DNA of 64,000 nucleotides from Gordonibacter sp. 28C (GTDB taxonomy: Bacteria > Actinomycetota > Coriobacteriia > Coriobacteriales > Eggerthellaceae): contig NZ_PPTR01000003.1 in the NCBI RefSeq assembly GCF_003339845.1, forward strand, positions 248,001-312,000, read 5' to 3'. Under the pieces are notes generated by a model, which saw only the letters and a list, made by a program, of their open reading frames with translations, ran no database searches and was not told the origin of the DNA. The translations under genes were made by a program, and so were the position numbers. Below are positions 60,354-64,000 of this stretch, piece after piece. The first letter of the stretch is position 1. Each line of letters opens with the position of its first letter.

Positions 60354-61775
60354 CTACTTCCCTTCAACCACGGGGATGGGGTCCTCGTCCACCTCGTCCA
60401 GATGGCGGTCGTACACGTAGTGGCGCGTGCCGCGGGCCACCAGGCCGCTCAGCAGCAGGATGGCCACGATGTTGGGAACGGCCATGAGCGCGTTGCCGAT
60501 GTCGGACACGGTCCACATGACGTCGCCCACGCCGATGGCGCCCAAGAACGCCACGACCACGTACAGCACCTGGTACGGGCGGATGGCGCGCTTTCCGAAC
60601 AGGTACGTGACGCAGCGGTTGCCGTAGTACGACCAACCCAGTATGGTGGAGTACGAGAACGCCACCATGCCCAGCACCAGGATGGGCGTGCCGATGTAGG
60701 GTATCTTCGAGAACGCGGCGCTGGCCAGCTCGGCGCCCGAGAACACCGTGGGGTTCGCCAAGATATCGGCCTGGATACCGGGATTGGCGATCATGGTGGA
60801 CACGAGCACGATGCCCGTGAGCGCGCAGATGACCACCGTGGACCAGAACGTGCCAGTCATGGCCACGAGCGCCTGCTCGGCCGGGTTGCGCGTCTTGGCG
60901 GCGGCCGCGATGATGGGAGCCGAGCCCAGGCCCGACTCGTTGGAGAACAGGCCGCGCGCGCAGCCGAACTGCAGCGCCATCATGATGCCGCTTCCCACCG
61001 CGCCGCCGAACGCCGCCTTGCCGGTGAACGCGCACTGGAAGATGAGCGCGACGGCCTCCCCCACCACCGGCGCGTTGAATGCCAGGATGACCAGGCAGCC
61101 GCCCGCGTACGCCACGGCCATGACGGGCACGAGCTTCTCGCACACGTTGGAGATGCTGTGCACGCCGCCGAAGATGACCACCGACACCAGCACCACGATG
61201 GCGATGCCGATAACCCAGGTGGGAACCGGTACGTTCGACGCGATGATGCCGGTCATGGCGGACGCCTGCACCGCCGACCCCGTGCCGATGGTGGCCACGG
61301 TGGCGAACGCGGCGAACGCCACGGCGCCCAGCTTCGCCCACCAGGGCGTGCGCCCGTCCTTCTTCTTGAAGGCACGCTCCCACACGTACATGGCGCCGCC
61401 CAGCATGTTGCCGGCATGGTCGCGCACGCGGTACTTCACCGAGGCGTACACCTCCACGTACTTCGTGGCGATGCCGAACACGCCGGTGATCCACATCCAG
61501 AACACGGCTCCCGGCCCGCCCGCCAGGATGGCGGTCGCCACGCCCACGATGGAGCCCGTGCCGATGGTGGCCGCCAACGCCGTTGCCAGCGCGCCGAAGT
61601 TGGAGATGTCGCCCTTGCCCTCCGGGTCCTTGCGGAACGACATGCGGATGGCCTGCGGCAGCTTGCGCTGGATGAAGCCGGTTTTGAACGTGAGGAAGAC
61701 ATGCGTGCCCAGAAGGAGCACGATCATAGCCGGCCCCCAGACGAACGCGTCGATGCTGTTCAGGATTTCAAACAT
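60354..61775 (-). CDS. Alanine/Na+ symporter (AGCS family) 2
   Basis: 473 residues with the same AGCS blocks as the paralogue at 56169 (ATIGTGSIVGVATAILAGGP, FGCARGLFSNESGLGSAP, TILGWSYYGNRCVTYLFG). Differences concentrate in the loop near residues 345-375 (IQADILANPTVFSGAEL) and at the termini. The ATG at 61775 starts the family's first helix; the ribosome site is weak (GGGGCGG). It is separated from the protease gene by about 290 bases. Confidence 0.95.
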   Translation of the reverse strand: MFEILNSIDAFVWGPAMIVLLLGTHVFLTFKTGFIQRKLPQAIRMSFRKDPEGKGDISNFGALATALAATIGTGSIVGVATAILAGGPGAVFWMWITGVFGIATKYVEVYASVKYRVRDHAGNMLGGAMYVWERAFKKKDGRTPWWAKLGAVAFAAFATVATIGTGSAVQASAMTGIIASNVPVPTWVIGIAIVVLVSVVIFGGVHSISNVCEKLVPVMAVAYAGGCLVILAFNAPVVGEAVALIFQCAFTGKAAFGGAVGSGIMMALQFGCARGLFSNESGLGSAPIIAAAAKTRNPAEQALVAMTGTFWSTVVICALTGIVLVSTMIANPGIQADILANPTVFSGAELASAAFSKIPYIGTPILVLGMVAFSYSTILGWSYYGNRCVTYLFGKRAIRPYQVLYVVVAFLGAIGVGDVMWTVSDIGNALMAVPNIVAILLLSGLVARGTRHYVYDRHLDEVDEDPIPVVEGK

Positions 61776-61928
61776 ACGGGGCGGTATTGTACCCGACCCG
61801 GGGCCCCACGCCGCAAAACTGTTGCCGACGCACACAATTCGACGGCCGCCATCCCGGCCCGAGCCGGCAACGCCTCTCGGTTGCCATCCTGAGCATGCAA
61901 CCGGAAACGCGCGGAGAGCGCGAAGCCG

Positions 61929-62138
61929 CTAGGTCTCGGCGCCTATCTTGCGCCAGAAGCGCCTGACGGACTGCAGGGGTATGGCCTCGATGGAGCCCTT
62001 CGGCGTGCGGACCACCACGTCGTCCCCTTCCACGGACACCACGGTGCGCACCGTCCTGCCGTACTCGCTGCGCAGGATGTCCCCCGGCGCGAGCTCGGCG
62101 TCGGCCAGGGGGGATGCGTCGGTAACGGGAACGAACAT
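61929..62138 (-). CDS. Small protein of unknown function
   Basis: 69 residues, probably a small beta-barrel (GDILRSEYGRTVRTVVSVEG and VVVRTPKGSIEAIPL), with a basic end (VRRFWRKIG). I chose the ATG at 62138 because AGGTGA precedes it; ten more codons are open upstream. I do not recognise the family. It lies between a symporter gene and moeA with a stem-loop on its 5' side. Confidence 0.6.
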   Translation of the reverse strand: MFVPVTDASPLADAELAPGDILRSEYGRTVRTVVSVEGDDVVVRTPKGSIEAIPLQSVRRFWRKIGAET

Positions 62139-62191
62139 GCAATCACCTATTCTATACACAATCAAGAATATATATGTTCCAGATTAATATG

Positions 62192-62220
62192 GCCCCGAGG
62201 GCAAATCAAGCCCTCGGGGC
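62192..62220 (-). terminator. Stem-loop after moeA
   Basis: GCCCCGAGGGC (62192-62202) pairs perfectly with 62210-62220 around AAATCAA, about 145 bases after the moeA stop and upstream of the small gene. The minus-strand tail is AT-rich but not a clean U-run. Confidence 0.55.
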
Positions 62221-62364
62221 GCATGTTTCATAGAAAAGTTGACGTTTCGGCTATTCGTTGCATCCTGCAAGGCCCTCGCGCACCGACAAGCGTGTCGCGG
62301 AACCCCTTCCCCCCGTTCGGCGGAGATCGAAACCCGATCCCCGCCGGAGAGGCCTTGGCTTTGC

Positions 62365-63768
62365 TTATCGCAGCTCCACCTCGATCACGTCCCCCACCGC
62401 CGGGGGCTCGATGCCGGGGCCGGAGGGCAGCAGGTAGTAGGCGTTGGCAGCCTGGGCCTCGACCGACCCCGGCCGGCCGGCCAGAGGCGCGGCTTCCAAC
62501 ACGCCGTCGGCGCCCACGGACAGGCTCAGCATCTTGACGCCGAAGAACTCGGGTTCCCCGGGACCCGCGGACGCGGCGCGCGCGGGCGGATGCTCGAGCG
62601 GGCGCGCCTCGCCGGGCAGCGGCTCGCCCGGCTCGGGCTTGGGGGCCGAGCCGGGGCCGCCCTGCGGGAACGGAGCCGCCAGGCGCGCCGGGATGCGCGG
62701 AACCTCGGGCTCGAGGCCCAGGAACGTGCGCATGAGCGGGCGCAGGTAGAAGTTCAGCGTGAACGAAGCCCCGCCCGAGGGGCCGGAGATGCCCACGATG
62801 GGCACGCCGTCCACCAGCGCGTACGAGCTGTGATGGCCGGGGCCGTGGTTCGTCTGGTGGCAGATGATGTCGCCCAGCTCCTCCATCACCTCGCACGACC
62901 AGTCGTCGGACCCCTTGGACGATCCGGCGTTCAGCACCACGATGTCGGCCACCTCGCAGGCGCGCTCGATGGCCTGCCGGATGGCGTCCCGCGCGTCGCG
63001 CACGATGCCGAACGGCACGAACTCACCGCCCCACGCTTCCACCTTGGCGCGCACGAGAATGCTGTTCGTCTCGAAGTTCTTGCCTCGCGCCGCGAACGCC
63101 TCCGGCTTGTCGGGGTTGAACGGCACACCGGGCGGCACCAGCTCGTTGCCGGTGGGGATGAAGGCCACGCGCGGCTTGCGAACCACGGGCACGACGGCGT
63201 TGTTGCCGCTCGCGATGCGCGCCGCCAGATCGGGCGTGACGAGCGAGCCGGCCTCGGCGATGACGTCGAGGCGCTTCATCTGGCCGCCCGCCGGACGCGT
63301 GCCGGCGAATCGGCGCGACGGCGCGGCGTCGACGGCCACGCGCCGCTCGTCGTCCGACACCCGCACGTGCTCCACCACGATGGCGGCGTCGAAGCCCTCC
63401 GGCATGGCCACGCCCGTGTTGGCGAACTCCCAGTCCGTACCGCGCACCCAAGCCGACGTGTCGGGCAGCGCGCCCGGCTCGAGCCCCTCGAAGTCCCGCC
63501 AGTGCACGGCGATGGAATCCATACCGCAGGTCAGGCAGCTGGGAACGTCGCACTGGGCGCGCACGTCGTAGGCCAGCACGCGGCCCACGGCATCGGCGAC
63601 GGGCACCGTCTCGGCGAGCTTGCGTCCGATTTCGCGCCGATGGCCCTCGGCGTCCTGCGGCCCGTCGGCCGCGACGTCGCCCCAGCCGAAGCCGTCGCCC
63701 AAACGCGCGAGCATCTGCTCGACGGCCTGCTCGCGCGTCAGTTGGATGTGGTTCGAATGGTCTCTCAT
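62365..63768 (-). CDS. moeA: Molybdopterin molybdenumtransferase (MoeA family)
   Basis: 467 residues. MoeA blocks: the N-terminal domain with VGRVLAYDVRAQCDVPSCLT, FANTGVAMPEGFDAAIVVEH, MKRLDVIAEAGSLVTPDLAA, the molybdopterin-binding MPT domain with AFIPTGNELVPPG and DIVVLNAGSSKGSDDW, and VPIVGISGPSGGASFTLNFY. It inserts molybdate into adenylated molybdopterin. About 60 Pro/Gly-rich residues (GGPGSAPKPEPGEPLPGEAR) are inserted before the C-terminal domain. The ATG at 63768 follows AGAGGA. It supplies the cofactor that the molybdoenzymes at 43-48 kb need, though it is not in their operon. Confidence 0.92.
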   Translation of the reverse strand: MRDHSNHIQLTREQAVEQMLARLGDGFGWGDVAADGPQDAEGHRREIGRKLAETVPVADAVGRVLAYDVRAQCDVPSCLTCGMDSIAVHWRDFEGLEPGALPDTSAWVRGTDWEFANTGVAMPEGFDAAIVVEHVRVSDDERRVAVDAAPSRRFAGTRPAGGQMKRLDVIAEAGSLVTPDLAARIASGNNAVVPVVRKPRVAFIPTGNELVPPGVPFNPDKPEAFAARGKNFETNSILVRAKVEAWGGEFVPFGIVRDARDAIRQAIERACEVADIVVLNAGSSKGSDDWSCEVMEELGDIICHQTNHGPGHHSSYALVDGVPIVGISGPSGGASFTLNFYLRPLMRTFLGLEPEVPRIPARLAAPFPQGGPGSAPKPEPGEPLPGEARPLEHPPARAASAGPGEPEFFGVKMLSLSVGADGVLEAAPLAGRPGSVEAQAANAYYLLPSGPGIEPPAVGDVIEVELR

Positions 63769-64000
63769 GAATCCTCTTTCCCTTGCTCCCACGTGGGCGG
63801 CGCGATCTCCCGCAGCGCGCTCCGCACCGACGAAGCACACTATATCCCAATGGGAATAATATACACCATGATGATCCGACCTCGAGGACAATATAGAGGG
63901 AAACCTCGTGCATGCCGGCTAACGATCAAGCGTCGCAATAGGCGGTTTTCCAAAAAACCTATTCCCGATCAAAATTATACTTGACTAAGAATAAATTAGG
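63769..64000. promoter_or_regulatory. Upstream region of moeA
   Basis: No gene is seen to the window end. An AT-rich stretch with a palindromic core (TATCCCAATGGGAATA at about 63842-63857) lies about 80 bases upstream of moeA and may be its promoter or operator. AATAGG/CCTATT pairs loosely around 63939-63963. Nothing further can be assigned. Confidence 0.35.

Noticed and set aside
1-64000. tRNA, rRNA or prophage/integrase genes
   Set aside because: I looked for T-loop GTTCGAAT-type segments, rRNA cores and integrase or transposase motifs. The few T-loop-like words are inside coding genes, and no transposase or integrase was seen.

Overview
The window is high-GC DNA (long mirror-image open frames on the opposite strand of most genes). 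Several features are typical of the gut Coriobacteriia, family Eggerthellaceae (Eggerthella/Gordonibacter-like): rows of molybdopterin oxidoreductases with tiny Fe-S partners, paired alanine symporters, very large Ig-like surface proteins and cobalamin riboswitches. The organism is an inference from gene content; there is no rRNA or tRNA here to fix it.

Layout. (1) 1-4.2 kb: glyA (cut by the window edge), rpiB, glpK overlapping a monoglyceride-lipase-like hydrolase, and a TsaC/Sua5 tRNA-modification gene. (2) 4.6-16 kb: a five-gene minus-strand operon behind two tandem cobalamin riboswitches. It encodes a 2259-residue cell-surface protein with three DUF4430 domains, a small membrane-anchored DUF4430 protein, and a complete ECF transporter (T, fused A-A', S). 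I read this as a corrinoid capture and uptake system. (3) 16.2-17.7 kb: two tandem paralogous Crp/Fnr-like regulators, the second with a C10 tract that decides where the protein ends. (4) 17.7-27.7 kb: an eight-gene minus-strand operon behind a third cobalamin riboswitch: a GlmL-type reactivase, an MmgE/PrpD-family protein, an FAD fumarate-reductase-like flavoprotein, both subunits of a glutamate-mutase-like AdoCbl enzyme, a lactate-permease-family transporter, a PduO-type adenosyltransferase and a DUF1847 protein. The large mutase subunit has lost two of the three substrate-binding arginines and the amino-group-binding Glu of true glutamate mutase. The operon therefore probably isomerises something else, and it is the best candidate here for an undescribed pathway.

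(5) 27.9-31 kb: divergent plus-strand nucleoside phosphorylase, membrane protein, AEC carrier, and a DUF2284 gene broken at a C11 tract. (6) 31-34.6 kb: a MacAB-like efflux system. (7) 35-41 kb: MGMT-family gene, CobA-type adenosyltransferase, two FAD enzymes, a DUF4143 ATPase. (8) 41.3-53 kb: two tandem molybdopterin oxidoreductases, each with a short ferredoxin, framed by two MFS transporters, two zinc-ribbon proteins, a LysR regulator and a Tat-exported SMP-30-like lipoprotein. The pattern resembles the substrate-specific reductase/dehydroxylase clusters of this family. (9) 53-64 kb: P-type ATPase, two alanine/Na+ symporters flanking a secreted papain-like protease, and moeA, which makes the cofactor for the enzymes in (8).

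How the parts fit: B12 is a running theme (three riboswitches, one uptake operon, one AdoCbl mutase, two unrelated adenosyltransferases). Repeat-driven variation is the other: two poly-C tracts, one tetranucleotide array, and two palindromic elements inserted in frame within coding sequence. All motif calls, alignments and stem-loops were made by eye.
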